From the NCBI GenBank assembly GCA_028673005.1, contig CM054113.1, positions 35,406,117 to 35,470,116 of the forward strand: a DNA stretch of 64,000 nt. The letters are read 5' to 3'. The position numbers were made by a program, and so were the translations under genes. The notes beneath the pieces were generated by a model that had not been told where the DNA came from, did no database searches, and worked only from the letters and a program-made list of their open reading frames with translations. This DNA comes from Tanypteryx hageni (Eukaryota; Arthropoda; Insecta; Odonata; Petaluridae). How positions within the stretch are numbered: position 1 is the first letter of the stretch; every line of letters starts with the position of its first letter. Shown here piece by piece: positions 24,599 to 37,129 of this stretch.

Positions 24599-26889
24599 TT
24601 CAATCAATCGAACAAATGAGGCTCTACAGTTTAAGGTCGATTGAAATTACGAAGTTTTTTGACGAAATTTGCTGAGAGAATTTGTAAATTAAAAAAAAGC
24701 AAAGGTAATTTTCACCACTAGGAATATTTCAAACGTTATGAGGAATAGGTGGACTTCCTAGAAAAAACTGCTAAATAAAATAAAAAACCCAATAATTCTT
24801 ATTCTTGGTCCTAGAGAATTTCGTTTTGTTATTGTATACAATATCCATTCGCTGTATATTTTATTCATTCCATTCAAATTTTCTCAGATTTTGAAATGCG
24901 TATTTTGAGTCTTCCCTGCTGGATATTAAATTCGTTCTCCATCGTCTCTCTCTATTGTCAGTGGAATGTTTAAAGCATTTTCCTAAAATTTCCAACAATT
25001 CAAATAGGATTCAAAAGCAGAAATGTTCGTTCACGTTTATTAATTGTTGAAAAATTGTTTTTTTTAACTTCCTCTCTTCGTACTTTAATAACTTGTTTTC
25101 GGAATTCTAATCTTAACTTCTTTGTTTTGATGTTTATTACACATTCGTGTATTCGTATATACAGTCGAGTTATTTACTTGGTATTCAAGTTGTAGCAATC
25201 CTGAGGCGACTGTATCATTAACCATACAGAGAACATTAGATTAAAAGTAACCTAATGTTCGATTTATTTGGTATATTTGGAAAGTTATATCACGTATCTC
25301 ATTAAGTTATAAATATTGGCGTGAGAGTCATGTTGAAAATATTATTATTATTATTAAACCTTATGATTTTGATAAGCCTTCAGAGGCCATCTTCGTTCGA
25401 ATCAAGTTTGCTCTTTTTCTTATAATATTCCTTAGCGGTCGAATACCAATTCCTCCTGATTTTCTCCATAAACCACATTATTTCCACAAAAATATCACTT
25501 CATCAGCATGAGAACGACTCAAATGTAAGCAATTATTTTTCGGTAGGTGATCGAATGTGCAGTTTATTACCTGGTATAAATAAATTCATTTTTATCAGCT
25601 TTAAGTATTCTAATAATAATAATTCTAATAATTCAAATGCCGTTCTTCGGTTTATGTGGAAATCTCCTAGTAAAGTCTTTCAGATAAATAACGAGTATTG
25701 ATCTTATTGGATTGAAAAAAAGGAAAAGCAGAATGTGATTAACGACACTTCTACGCATCACTCGATAATGACGACAAATATACGACGATTAAAAGTTTTT
25801 CATTCAACCAAAAATTCCCTGACGTGATTGGAAGCATAAAAGTATTCCCTAAAGCGTGATATCCTTCGTAAACTTCTTCATACCTGCCTTGCTGTTTTTT
25901 ATTTTTATTGCAATATAGTTGAATCCATATCGGAACTGTCACTCTTTTATCTTTAAAATTTCTCACAGTCGCATCATTCATTTAAAAAGTAGGTCGCGTA
26001 AAAACTGACGGGTATAAAAATTCATGATAAGCCCTTAATTTACTACAGCCATACGTTTATACATACAGTAATATATGATTCTTTGGAAACGAAAAGAGAT
26101 ATTACTTGAAAATTCCATCTACGAGAGTGATAGAAATTCATTTTTTGATCTATCATTTCCCTTGTTCCATTATAAGGCTGACGATTTGATAATTCTTTAC
26201 AACAATTCTTTCAGAAGGTTGAAAAGTTTGTCGTACAATCCTAAAGCACTTAGCAAACCCTATTTTCTCCTAATCATGTGTAATCAGAATAAATGAAAAT
26301 TTTTAAAAACAAATTCAAAATATCCCATTAACTCCTTTTCTTCAATTTAACACGCGAGAATTTCAAATTTTAAAAAAATTTCAAATTTCATTCTTTTCGC
26401 AAAAGCAATCAACTCCAAGTTAAGAGCAGATTATACAATAGTTCGGATAACTTTTCCAATATATGAAAGGGAAATTTAAAAACTACCTACAGACAGCGAA
26501 AACAAAAATATTTTGAGGAAAGAAATCACCGTTGAAAACCTGCTAAATCGTTATGGAGTTGAAAGTTACAAGGAAAAGTGTTCCAAGTGCATTAACGGCG
26601 GATGTTTTGCTCCTTCACACTTCGAAGTGGCTTAAAAGGTTGGAACCGAACGGGACATGACAACACTTCATCGCCATTGGTGTCAGGAAAATATAGAGGT
26701 CTCAGATATGACACCTCCACCCGTTTCCTCCACATTACCTTAGGCTAGGACACTGCGTGGGAGAGCCCGCTTCCCTTTTTTGAATGCCAATTCGTTCAGA
26801 TGAAGTTCCACGGAAAAGGGGGAGTATTTTAGTAAAAAATGGAAGGGCGGAGTGATAGTTAGGGATGGAGGTGGGCGTGAGTGCATGAC
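24599..26889. other. AT-rich noncoding stretch
   Basis: No gene or mobile element recognised. A short ATT microsatellite lies at about 25340-25356. Confidence 0.45.
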
Positions 26890-27540
26890 GCGGGGACGAA
26901 ATTGCTTGTGGGTTGGGCTGAAGGGAAATGCAGGTAAGAGGAAAGAGGGTTTAGGAAAAAAGGTCGCAGAGTGAGAACATTTCAGTAGTCTTGAAAGCAC
27001 ATTTACAAAGACGGGGAGGGAGTATGAAAGAGGAAGACCGCGACCAAATAGGATAGGAAGGAAAAGCAAAGTAAAGATCGAAGGAGGGAGAGGAGGAGGA
27101 TGGGATTAGGGAAATTAGGAGGCGAACGGCGAAGAAGTTAAAATGGGTGTCGCGGGAGGTCGGAAGTTGGCGTGCGTAAGTAGAATGACGTAGATGAAAG
27201 TTGTAGAAAGCGATAGGAAAGAGTAGTGATGGAAAAGGAAAATGGAAATTAGGAGAAGCAGTAAGAGAGGAAGAGAGACGGAGAGGGAGATAGGAAGAGG
27301 GATGCGGGGATATACGGAGGAATATGGCGAGAGAGAGTGATGATGAGAGGATGTAAGAAAGAAAGAGGATAAGATGGAGATATGAAAAGTGGAAATGGAG
27401 AGGGAAGGAGACGAGAGAGAATAGCACTAAAACAAATACACGAGTTACGAGAGAGAATGATGAAGAAAGAAAAGAATAAATAGTGAAGCTATAAGCAGAG
27501 ATAGAGGAAGAGAAGATGGTTAGGAAACGCCAAACGAGCC
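26890..27540. repeat. Purine-rich (GA-rich) domain
   Basis: About 650 bp of GA/GGA-rich plus strand. The 158- and 109-codon minus-strand frames here are Ser/Leu/Pro/Phe-rich, overlap in different frames, and are read as composition artefacts. Confidence 0.7.
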
Positions 27541-29865
27541 ACTAATGAGAGAAAAACTACTATGATTAGGTTACGCTCCTATGATTTGCGTGTGAGTTTG
27601 CGTATTGGTTTGGGTAAAGAAAATTAATGGCTCAGGAGCACGGGGTTGCGAATACTGAATTTAATGAAAGGCCAGAACGCATTGTTCGAGTTTTGAATTA
27701 ACAATGGGTGTTGATTTACTGTTTCAAAATTTCCGCGTCTAGTTTCAGCCTACTTGTCCGAACTTTTATTCGATTCAACAGCCTATACAAACCATTTTAT
27801 CGTTCTTCGTTCTAAATCCTTTCAATCGCTAACCTTACCCCAAAAGTTCGTAAATATAAGGCATTTTTACAATAAAATCAAATCAAACTTGCACATTTTT
27901 TCTTCCTACCTTTCATTCAAAATGTCTTTGTACGCGTTTTAATTAAGCAGAATAGTAGGGGAAATTGATAAAGTTTGTGCACAAACACTAGCTGCTCGAT
28001 AAAATTCAGACAATGAGAATGAGGTTTAAGAGAGCTTCTTGGAGAAGGATAGATGGAAAGGAAGGCGAGCGAAAGTGGGGGGGGGGGAGAGGTTAGTTAA
28101 TACCGGCCTGTAAAAGGTCGGGAAGAAGGATGAGATACAGGGAAATGCTTTCGGCGTTATAGCCACGACCTTCCAGCATCCATCCAACCCTCCTTATCCT
28201 CCCGAGACTAAACCTCTTTTGCCTTTTTTGCTCCTTTTCCTTTCGGCAACCAAAAGATCCCTTCCTACTCCCATTTCCTCACTTCACTCCCTTCTTCTCC
28301 TCCCCTATCATTTATCGACATCTTCAATGGTGCTCTTTTCGCCAATGTTGTTCACTTGGCAGGTTACATCCGTGACTATATTTTTAACGTTACCTTTGTT
28401 ACCGACTGGCAATTACAGCTTGTCCCGCCGTTCAGGTTGCAACGTTAATCAACGGTACCGAAAATACGTGAATGCAAAAATACAATACATATAAGTAGTA
28501 CCTGTGATAATAAATACATATAAATTATGTTGAAAGTAACTTATAATTAACTATACGATTAATAAAAACTGACATAACTAATGATTAAAAATCTGAAGAA
28601 ATGTTCCAGGATTCGCGGTAGAGCTTCACGATTACCGAAGCGATCCTCGAGCCATGCGTCGCCCAAATAAGTATTCTTCTAATTCTAACTCGCAATTAGA
28701 GCCCAAATAAGAATAGATACAAAGATATTGATTCAAGTAATAATGAAATCAATGAAAATGGACCAAAATATGGAATACCGAAAGGTTAAGGCCAGTACCG
28801 CGTAGTTTTCATTGGAGTAACTTTATCTACACTCTACGTCCTTCATTTTTCATGAGGCCAAATCTCCCTCGAGTGGTAAATAAACTGGGTCTTTAATACA
28901 ATCTCTTCCTTTACGACTCCTTAGACATCATAATCTTATCTATCCCTGCGTCGGATGCTCCTATCCCAAATCATTAAATCTTTCCCCTATTCTCTCCCCA
29001 CTCTTCCCTTCTCTCTTTCTCGGATTGACTCTTACTTATTTTGCTCATCTTTGCTTCTCTCGTCCCCTGAACGCAGAGTCCCCCGCCGACGTCAAGAGTA
29101 ACCTTGCTATTTTCCGGAAAAGCGTTTCTAGACGGAGGTAACGAAGAGGACGGATGATTAAATGGCCTTTTTGCACGAATTCTGGACGCACTTTTCCTAT
29201 TTGGAGACACCCATTCCCCTTGACATGGAAGACTTCGCCGCGAGGTATTTTCCACAAAATGTCAACAATGATACGCAGGCGTTATTTCTCGGAAAGCCGT
29301 TTTGCGTAACGCATTCCGATCATTAAGAGTTTCGAGACTTCTTGCTATAACTTTGAATACATTTTTTTAATCAATGATATGGACAAGATATGATAAAAGA
29401 AAATAGTCAATGAATAAGCCAGATATGTTAGAAAAGAGATCGCAATGAGAAAAATTACGTAGGGAAGATGAGACAACATAGCGATGAAATGCAAAGAAAA
29501 ATTGAATTAATGATAATTTGGTTGAAATGAGTGAGAAGATTTTGCAGTGGAAACATTTGAGTAAAGATGACAACAAATGCAAGTCTACGTGCCTAAACGC
29601 AGCTCAAAGTACTATATAGCAACTTTTTAAGCACGAATGCCTGCAAAGCACGTAACTACTACTAAGTCAAAAATTACTATCCAGCTAAAGGGATTAAGCA
29701 GGTGATTCAGATGGTTCGCGTAATGTAAGACAATGAATGAAAGAGGTAAAGAAGGAGACCGAGGATTTATCAAAATCTCATTCATCAATTTGGTGCAGTT
29801 AATAAATATATTCAAAGTTGTGAAAGTAATCATATAATTTGTTAGATAAAATATATAATAATAAA
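27541..29865. other. Noncoding stretch with an 11-G run
   Basis: No gene recognised. An uninterrupted run of 11 G lies at 28077-28087. A GC-richer patch at 28970-29260 is open in two minus-strand frames (93 and 70 codons), but neither product shows a motif I know. Confidence 0.4.
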
Positions 29866-30271
29866 AAAGCTGTCTGTGTGCGTGTGTGTCTGTGGCATTC
29901 GTTACTCTTCAGAAAATAAACGGAGGAACTTCAAAATTTGGCTGCAACTTCAGGTTGATCAAAAGAGTAGTGCTGAACGAGTTTGGTGAATGCTTCTCCA
30001 ATATAAATGTTTTCATGAGACACATTTTCTAGCCGAAAATGTACGAAATCGGTCCATAGGATCGAAAGGTCACAATGTAAGGGCTGGTCTAAATTTCGTT
30101 TTTCTTTAAATATATCTCGGCAACGAATTGACCGATTTAGATAAAAACTTCACTAATATCAATATTTTGGTGAGATACATTTTTAAGCAGTAAATAAAAG
30201 GCGTGGAAGAGTTTTACCTTTTCTCGACCATCGAGTGATCTTTAGAAATTTATCCTTTTTTCATAATTTTA

Positions 30272-30284
30272 TTTATAAGTTCCT
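30272..30284. repeat. Left 13-bp target-site duplication of the array
   Basis: TTTATAAGTTCCT, identical to 31744-31756. The pair bounds the whole five-unit array. Confidence 0.7.
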
Positions 30285-30305
30285 TTTTGAAACTAGAAAA
30301 AAGTC

Positions 30306-30376
30306 TGCCATGACCGGGAATCGAACCCAGGTCTTCCACTTGCCGGGCGGATATTCTACCTCTAAACTATCGTAGC
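30306..30376 (-). tRNA. tRNA-Gly-like gene, unit 1 (predicted anticodon GGC)
   Basis: Folds as a cloverleaf: acceptor GCTACGA/TCATGGC (one mismatch), D stem GTTT/GAAT, anticodon stem TCCGC/GTGGA with loop CCGGCAA, T arm CTGGG-TTCGATT-CCCGG, discriminator A. The A box (TAGTTTAGAGG) and B box (GGTTCGATTCC) match RNA polymerase III consensus, and a T6 terminator follows 3 nt after the discriminator. Overall it resembles tRNA-Gly(GCC), but the loop has C33 in place of the universal U33 and reads GGC (Ala) at 34-36. It may be a transcribable pseudo-tRNA. This is the only unit with both boxes intact. Confidence 0.5.
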
Positions 30377-30612
30377 AGAACACTTTTTCTCGTTTCTGAA
30401 CTCGGATGTTTCCTTGGTTGGGACGGAACTAGCCAAGCTAGTATCAAACTGCCCCAACAGATGTCTTCTAAGAGATACATCAAAGAAAACTCCTCCCTCT
30501 CAAATGGTGAGATTTCCAAACAAGAAATTGATGGAATAATATGATCCGAAGATCCTATGCAGACAGGCATAAGCTGTAAAGGTGGGAATAATTTTGGAAC
30601 GAGAAAAAAGTC

Positions 30613-30683
30613 TGCTATGACCGGGAATCGAATCCGGGTCTTCCACTTGCCGGGCGGATATTCTACCTATGAAATATCGTAGC
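30613..30683 (-). tRNA. tRNA-Gly-like gene, unit 2
   Basis: Same cloverleaf and loop CCGGCAA as unit 1, but the A box reads TATTTCATAGG (two consensus positions lost, one D-stem pair broken) and the B box GATTCGATTCC. The T6 terminator is kept. Probably a pseudogene. Confidence 0.4.
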
Positions 30684-30919
30684 AGAACACTTTTTCTCGT
30701 TTCTGAACACGGATGTTTCCTTGGTTGGGACGAAACTAGCCAAGCTAGTATCAAACTGCCCCAACAGATGTCTTCTAAGAGATACATCAAAGAAAACTCC
30801 TCCCTCTCAAATGGTGAGATTTCCAAACAAGAAATTGATGGAATAATATGATCCGAAGATCCTATGCAGACAGGCATAAGCTGTAAAGGTGGGAATAATT
30901 TTGAAACGAGAAAAAAGTC

Positions 30920-30990
30920 TGCTATGACCAGGAATCGAATCCGGGTCTTCCACTTGCCGGGCGGATATTCTACCTATGAAATATCGTAGC
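30920..30990 (-). tRNA. tRNA-Gly-like gene, unit 3
   Basis: Shares the A-box and B-box changes of unit 2, with one further change in the T arm/acceptor junction (a CTGGTC-type end in place of CCGGTC). Terminator kept. Probably a pseudogene. Confidence 0.38.
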
Positions 30991-31277
30991 AGAACACTTT
31001 TTCTCGTTTCTGAACACGGATGTTTCCTTGGTTGGGACGAAACTAGCCAAGCTAGTATCAAACTGCCCCAACAGATGTCCTCTAAGAGATACATCGAAGA
31101 AAATTCCTCCCTCTCAAATGGTGAGATTGCCAAACAAGAAATTGATGGAATAATATGATCCGAAGTTCCTATGCAGACAGGCATAAGCTGTAAAGGTGGG
31201 AATAATTTTGAATCGAGAATGCTAGTTCCGTCCCAACCAAGGAAACGTCCGTGTTCAGAAACGAGAAAAAGTGTTCT

Positions 31278-31348
31278 GCTACGATATTTCATAGGTAGAA
31301 TATCCGCCCGGCAAGTGGAAGACCCGGATTCGATTCCCGGTCATAGCA
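31278..31348 (+). tRNA. tRNA-Gly-like gene, unit 4 (inverted)
   Basis: Plus-strand copy with the same derived A and B boxes as unit 2 and the T6 terminator. It lies just right of the orientation switch. The short spacer piece before it shares GGACGGAAC-type variation with unit 1 (read in reverse). Confidence 0.4.
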
Positions 31349-31584
31349 GACTTTTTTCTCGTTTCAAAATTATTCCCACCTTTACAGCTTATGCCTGTCT
31401 GCATAGGATCTTCGGATCATATTATTCCATCAATTTCTTGTTTGGCAATCTCACCATTTGAGAGGGAGGAGTTTTCTTTGATGTATCTCTTAGAAGACAT
31501 CTGTTGGGGCAGTTTGATACTAGCTTGGCTAGTTTCGTCCCAACCAAGGAAACATCCGTGTTCAGAAACGAGAAAAAGTGTTCT

Positions 31585-31655
31585 GCTACGATATTTCATA
31601 GGTAGAATATCCGCCCGGCAAGTGGAAGACCCGGATTCGATTCCCGGTCATAGCA
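31585..31655 (+). tRNA. tRNA-Gly-like gene, unit 5 (inverted)
   Basis: Identical in layout to unit 4 and exactly 307 bp downstream. A and B boxes carry the derived changes. T6 terminator present. The spacer after it stops within the unit at the 13-bp flanking repeat. Confidence 0.4.
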
Positions 31656-31743
31656 GACTTTTTTCTCGTTCCAAAATTATTCCCACCTTTACAGCTTATG
31701 CCTGTCTGCATAGGATCTTCGGATCATATTATTCCATCAATTT

Positions 31744-31756
31744 TTTATAAGTTCCT
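31744..31756. repeat. Right 13-bp target-site duplication of the array
   Basis: TTTATAAGTTCCT, identical to 30272-30284. Confidence 0.7.
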
Positions 31757-31970
31757 AAAAATCTGAATAGATCTTCCAGATTATCTCCAGAACTATTATG
31801 CAGTTTCAGGTTGATCATGAGAGTTGCAGTGCCTAATATAATTTAAATCGGCACACGGAGTAGAGGGGTCCCCATGGAATGGTCGGTCCAAATTTCGTTT
31901 TTTTAGATATCTCAGCAACAAAATGAACGATTTTGTTGAATCCTCCACCAATATCAATGTTGAACCAAAA

Positions 31971-33609
31971 AACGTAGAGACTTAAAACTTGGTGTACATA
32001 CTAAAGGGACGCTGAGGATGCGAGACCTTTGATTTCTTGGGTAGGAGGGGGAAGGAGGAATCAAATTTGAGTCTAATTTAATTTGTTCATACCAATTAAA
32101 GAGGAATATTGGCCACTTACTTTGACAGTACCTTGAGTTTGAATGAAAATATTAGCGAGTGATATGTGCATGAAAAGTTCGAAACTCTAAACCAGGAGCA
32201 AAACCCGGATGATTATTTAGTACTGAATAAATAGTATTTTTAAGCTTGAAATATGGTCAATTGATAAACAACTAGGGTAGGAATGCAGTATTTTATCGCT
32301 TCAAGGACCAAGTATGACTCCTATATTACAAATAAATCGCTCAATACTCTAACATTAAATTATTCAATGGCCAGGTAAATGGGATGGAACGCGGCCGCCA
32401 ATATCTTTAATTGTCTGATCCCTTCTAGGTTCTCTCCTGTTCCTAGCCACAGAGGGTTCAGTGAGTTATTAAAGCGTTTCTGTGAAATGGAAATTCCTCA
32501 AGAACGAAATCTATTAAATTTGAAGGTTTAAAAAAAAATGTCTCATAGCACGAGTAAAGAATATTCAAAAATATCTGAAAGAATACCCGTGGAGAGAGGA
32601 AATATGAAAAAAATGACCAGGATGCCTCTGAAAAAAATAGTGAGAGAATAGCGAGTGACAAATGCATCAAAAACATTTTTCCACATAATTTTTCTAATTT
32701 TTTTCCTGATAAGAATGTGCTTCCAACATCAAAAGAGATGCAATTGGAAAGTAAAAAATGGCCAATGAGTGAGAAGTTGTAAACGTAAATGCGCTAAAAG
32801 GAAACGTGAAGGAATTCGGGATGAAAATTAATAGGAATAAAACTGAAGTAATGAAATTTTTCAAGAGAGCGGAGAGCAATATAAAAATATATGGCGAAAT
32901 TCTTGGATCAAGAAGATCATCTAAGGTCAGAATTTCTAAAGAATTTTGATGCGGCATTGATATAATACCAGTGGACTGTGTGTGTGTGTGGATGAGAGTG
33001 ACTGGAAGTTGTTCTAAAAATAGAGGTCTTAAGAGTTGGTTAGTACTTTGATGTATGGAATTATGTGGATGGGTTTTAAAATTTTTGACCAATGGAATTT
33101 AAGGTAAAAAGACGTTACGCAAATTTGGAGCTGAATATAGATAGGTGCTGCTTTTTAGCAGAGAAAATAATCTGGAACGAGAATTATTAATTCCGAATGA
33201 CAAGTTTAACCTAGGATTTAACAGAAACATCGATACAAAATCCCACCTATTATACTGGTGACGGAATATGCATGCAGAAAACGGGATTATTTATTTTTTA
33301 TTCCTAGAAAGATGGCTTCTTTTATATATCGTACGTTAAAAAAGTCTATATTTTTCAATTGCGTTTTGTTTCATTTACAAAAACTTGAAACTTTTCCTTA
33401 CTATTTAAACTGCAATGAAAATTCATGTTCACGCAGTGATTTATTTTCTCAGAAAATATTAATTTCCAATTTTTTCTTGCCAATTTGTGAAATTATATTT
33501 TAAAGGATAACACGATGAGTATAGTTATACTACGGGAACGTTTCTTTTTGTGACCAGCTATGATGGCCCATGTGTACTATTTTAAAGTTATTTAAGCAGC
33601 CAAGAACCG
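31971..33609. other. AT-rich noncoding stretch
   Basis: No gene recognised. There is a short TG run near 32978. Minus-strand frames at 32458-33092 are low-complexity hydrophobic products. Confidence 0.4.
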
Positions 33610-34860
33610 AGATTATGATTTTATTTATGCTTCTGTGCATGATCATGTGTAGGTGCTTGCAAATCACTCTTTATATGTGGGGTGTGCTTTCACCATCGGC
33701 AAACGCTAGTACCGTTTCCGTCTACATCCGCTGTGTGGTATATTCACAGCGGAATTGTATGCTTTATGGGAAGCACTGAGGTTTGCATACTCATACCCCA
33801 GCAGTGAATATGTCATCCTTACTGACTCACTGTCAGCCTTACGTGCAATAGAGTCTTTGTACCCTTCTCACCCTGTGGTTCAGAGGATCCAGTCGTCCTT
33901 GATGGATCTGGATTCCATAAAGATGACGGTAGTTTTTATTTGGGTACCAGGTCACGTCGGTATTCCGGGTAATGAGAGGGCAGACAGGGCAGCAAAACTG
34001 GCTGCGAATGAAGATTTTATAAACCAACCGAAAGTTCTTGTTGGGGACATTAAAACATATTTGAAGGAACGTGTCTATCAACAATGGCAAGAAGAATGGA
34101 ATGGAGTTATTGGTAACAAACTGAGGGCAATAAAAAACACGGTACAACCATGGCAGTCCTCCTCCAGGTCGTCCCGACTCGAAGAGGTTGCCATCGCAAG
34201 ACTTCGCATAGGTCACTGCTGGTGGACGCACAGCTACCTATTGCGGGCGGAGGAACCCCCAGTTTGCGAGACATGTGATACTGCATTGACAGTGTCACAT
34301 GTGTTACAGGACTGTATCCAATTTAGGAATGAGAGAGAGAGAGCATGTATGGCTTCGAACCTCACTCTCTCTCTTGGAGATAATCCAGAAACTATAAATA
34401 GAACCGTGTCATTCCTAAGGGAGTCCAGAATTTTAGCTTTTATTTAATTTTTAAATGTTTTTAATCTTTTGACAATGGGATAAGAGGAAGAAAGATCCTT
34501 TCTCTATCCATTTTTAAAGGTTTTATATTTACGGGCATAATAGCTCCTTCTAGTGCAGTGAAAGAATTTTATACATGTCAGGAGACCCTTATACAGTCTT
34601 GCTGATGTTTTATTCTACAGATTGTGAGAGACCCTTATACAATCTCTTACAATCTGTTTTTAACTTCATTTATTTATCTGTTTTATCTATTTATCTATCT
34701 GTTTTATCTATTTATTTATTTATTTATATATGTATTGTGTGTCTGGTGCTATGGTTAGTTTGCCACAAATGGGTTGTGGTTAAAAATGCATATTATGGCG
34801 ATAATAGCCCAAGAGGCTGATTAGCCTTAAATTACACACACACACACTCTTTATATCTAC
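33610..34860 (+). mobile_element. 5'-truncated non-LTR retrotransposon (I/Jockey-type, RNase H end)
   Basis: Only the 3' part of a LINE remains: an RNase H domain, a Cys/His cluster, a 3' UTR rich in TTTATCTA-like runs, and a tail CCAAGAGGCTGATTAGCC followed by a CA microsatellite. Truncation at the 5' end is the usual outcome of target-primed reverse transcription. The tail resembles the 3' end of the SINE at 60277-60595. Confidence 0.75.
33677..34447 (+). pseudogene. RNase H domain and C-terminal Cys-His region of a LINE ORF2
   Basis: The reading starts inside the RNase H domain (VGCAFTIGKR), meets an in-frame TAG at 33707, then continues in the same frame: YRFRLHPLCG, IFTAELYALWEALRF (with the catalytic Glu), ILTDSLSALRAI (catalytic Asp), and VPGHVGIPGNERADRAAKLA (the last catalytic His/Asp block). 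Near the C terminus CETCDTALTVSHVLQDC is the CCHC-like cluster common at the end of I- and Jockey-type ORF2 proteins. The reverse transcriptase and endonuclease are missing. RNase H in such elements degrades the RNA strand of the cDNA hybrid. The copy is dead through 5' truncation plus the stop. Confidence 0.85.
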
Positions 34861-36799
34861 TGGCTCTAAAAACACGCATTCTTTTGAAATTTATTTAATG
34901 ACCATTGTTAAGAGTTAAAAACGAAGATGAACCCTGTTTAATATTTATCATAGCAAATACGTCTATATACCATGGTCTGGTTATCCACACATGTTATCCT
35001 TAAAATTTCATCTTAATATGTTTATTCTGCCTTCATTTTAAATGTTATTAGAAATTAAAAATTTAATCGAAATTGCATCATCGTCTTTATCAAATATAAA
35101 AGCATATTTTTAAGGCTTTAAAAAAGCTCCTCACGTTGATGTTTCTTTTTTTAAAGTTATTATTCACAATATAATAATTCCACAACACACACAAAATGCG
35201 CTTCTTTAGGTCTAATGTCGTCCATTGGGTTATGGATATGGAAAAACTTTTGAGGTAAATTATTCTATTGTACAGAGTAACCTACTCTTAACTTTAAATA
35301 ATGGCATATGAAAAACATTTGAGGTGAATATAAACTTTTAATTATTATTTTTAGCTATTTTTTCACTTATTGCGACTTTCATTATGGTTATCCTTTTATT
35401 AATAACTTTTGAAACTACTATGCTAAATATTCAACCAGTAAACAAGATCAATGCAGAAAGTAATTATAGTTTAAATCATACCATTCTAAACAATATGATG
35501 TGACGATAGTAGTTGTTACAGGAAAATTATAACCATGCAACGAAGTTTTCTTCACGGGAAAATATATAATGAGCAATGAAGGGAGCTACTAGTCTCAAGC
35601 GCATACACGTGTTTGTAGACCTCCCTGAATTACACTTATGCCTCAAAACTTCTCACGTTTCCTCAATTACACTTTTCAACAAACGTGGTTTTCAGGAACG
35701 TATTAGATAAACCAGCAAATTTCACTAATACGATCACTGTTAGACAAGTATTTTGCTATTATTTGAAATAATCCTCTAATGATAGGGAAAAATATCCAAA
35801 TCCCGAAAATGTAAAAAAGTTGCCTGCTCCTTATCATGTAATGTGAAAAACAATATAGTCGTGGACCGCGGCTTGCGATTTGTGCATATTTATAACTTTT
35901 CTATGCCATAAGACGATCAGTAGAGTTTTGTGGAAAATAATAGGAACAGCAAGCAAACACTGGAGCTATACGACTGTAAAACATGACAATTTATAATTTA
36001 TTAATCAATAATTTTAAATAATTGACAGCGTGGATATATGTACAGGCTTCAGTGATTAAAAGACGCAGAAGATAGACACCGGTTTTTATTTATAGATTCA
36101 GCATACAATTATGTAGTAAATACAGCTAAACACCATTTGAATAATAAGATGAAGTTTATTACATAAAAATATCGGTCCATAAGTTGCGGTAATGCAAGAT
36201 AAGAGATACTTTTATCACAGAATGCCAATAAAAGCGATTTAACGCTTTCCAAATTATCTCCACCATTGTCACGTTTATAATAATTTCCGACCGAATTCTC
36301 GATTATGACATCCTGTATATTATATAGCGTGATTAGTTGTCTCGAATGCCGCCAGGGGGCAGATATGCCTGTGACGAAATTTTTAACCTTTCTTATCTCT
36401 TTTGTCAATCGCACAAACATTTCGCGTATCATTCCCTCAAAATATGAAATTAATCAATATAAAAATATGGCTTAAATTTTTAATAACGCTCTCTCCCTCT
36501 CTCTCGCTCTCTCTCTCTCTCTCGCAAACGACAATTCTACCGCCTCTCCTCTGCACCAAGGGACACATTCAGAGCGAGGAGAGGCTATGTTCTGCCTTTC
36601 CAATCTAAAACATGAACCTTCGAAGCAAGAACCAACATTCGCCTGAAATATTCATTTACCTAGCCTTCTGCAGGAGACTCCATATTATATCAATTTAACA
36701 TGTTAATAGCTGTGTAGACCAACCATCTCCCTCCCTCTCCTCGTCTACTTTCTCCGACTGTTCGTACTTTGCAAAACTTTAATCTCTGTCAGGCTAAAT
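34861..36799. other. AT-rich noncoding stretch with a TC microsatellite
   Basis: No gene recognised. A CTCT-rich microsatellite lies at about 36490-36523. Confidence 0.45.
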
Positions 36800-37088
36800 C
36801 AGTGATCGCCGACCTTTTTGCAGTTGTAAATGCTTCGGCGCGTCGCAATGGAAATCAAGAAAGCCTCGGATGGCCGAATGACCAAAGAAATCAGAAGTAA
36901 TTTAGACTTTCTCTAGTCTTATATATAAGCGAAAATCAAGTCTACATAATTTACTAGCGCTAAAACTTCACCTGAAAATGTTCTCAGACCAACAGTTTAC
37001 TGTTGAAAAAGGACTCAAATTACCGTAAAAATGGTAAGTACTCTCGAGGACCGCATGTGGCCCGCAGGCCGTAGGTTGCCGACCCCTG
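36800..37088. mobile_element. hAT-type MITE (289 bp)
   Basis: The left end reads CAGTGATCGCCGACCTTTTT. The right end, reverse-complemented, reads CAGGGGTCGGCAACCTACGG, a very common hAT terminus. Flanking 8-mers GGCTAAAT (36792-36799) and GTCTAAAC (37089-37096) match at 6 of 8. No coding region. The right end closely resembles the terminus of the hAT at 43186, so that element's family could have mobilised it. Confidence 0.7.
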
Positions 37089-37129
37089 GTCTAAACAAAG
37101 AACTACTCTCTCCTATGGCTACTTACCGG

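Larger units (their letters stand above)
30285..31743. mobile_element. Array of five tRNA-bearing 307-bp units, direct then inverted
   Basis: Three units follow each other with an exact 307-bp spacing and the tRNA-like gene on the minus strand. At 31218/31219 the array switches orientation, and two more tRNA-like genes, again 307 bp apart, lie on the plus strand. The last unit is truncated inside the spacer. A perfect 13-bp direct repeat flanks the whole block, which suggests it entered as one piece. The spacer (about 236 bp) keeps similar short frames open in every unit, but their product shows no known motif. No reverse transcriptase or transposase is present. Confidence 0.75.
29866..31970. 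repeat. Dispersed repeat interrupted by the tRNA-bearing array
   Basis: The left part (29866-30271) and right part (31757-31970) share phrases in the same order: TTCAGGTTGATCA, GGTC(C/T)AAATTTCGTTTTT, ATATCTC(A/G)GCAACGAA and ACTAATATCAAT-like. The two parts flank the insertion at 30285-31743. They look like tandem internal repeats of one older element, or two copies of it. No coding sequence is seen. Confidence 0.5.

Noticed and set aside
30367..31750. Repeated ORFs of 60-161 codons in the tRNA array
   Set aside because: They are the same spacer read in both orientations, cross the tRNA-like genes, and show no known motif.
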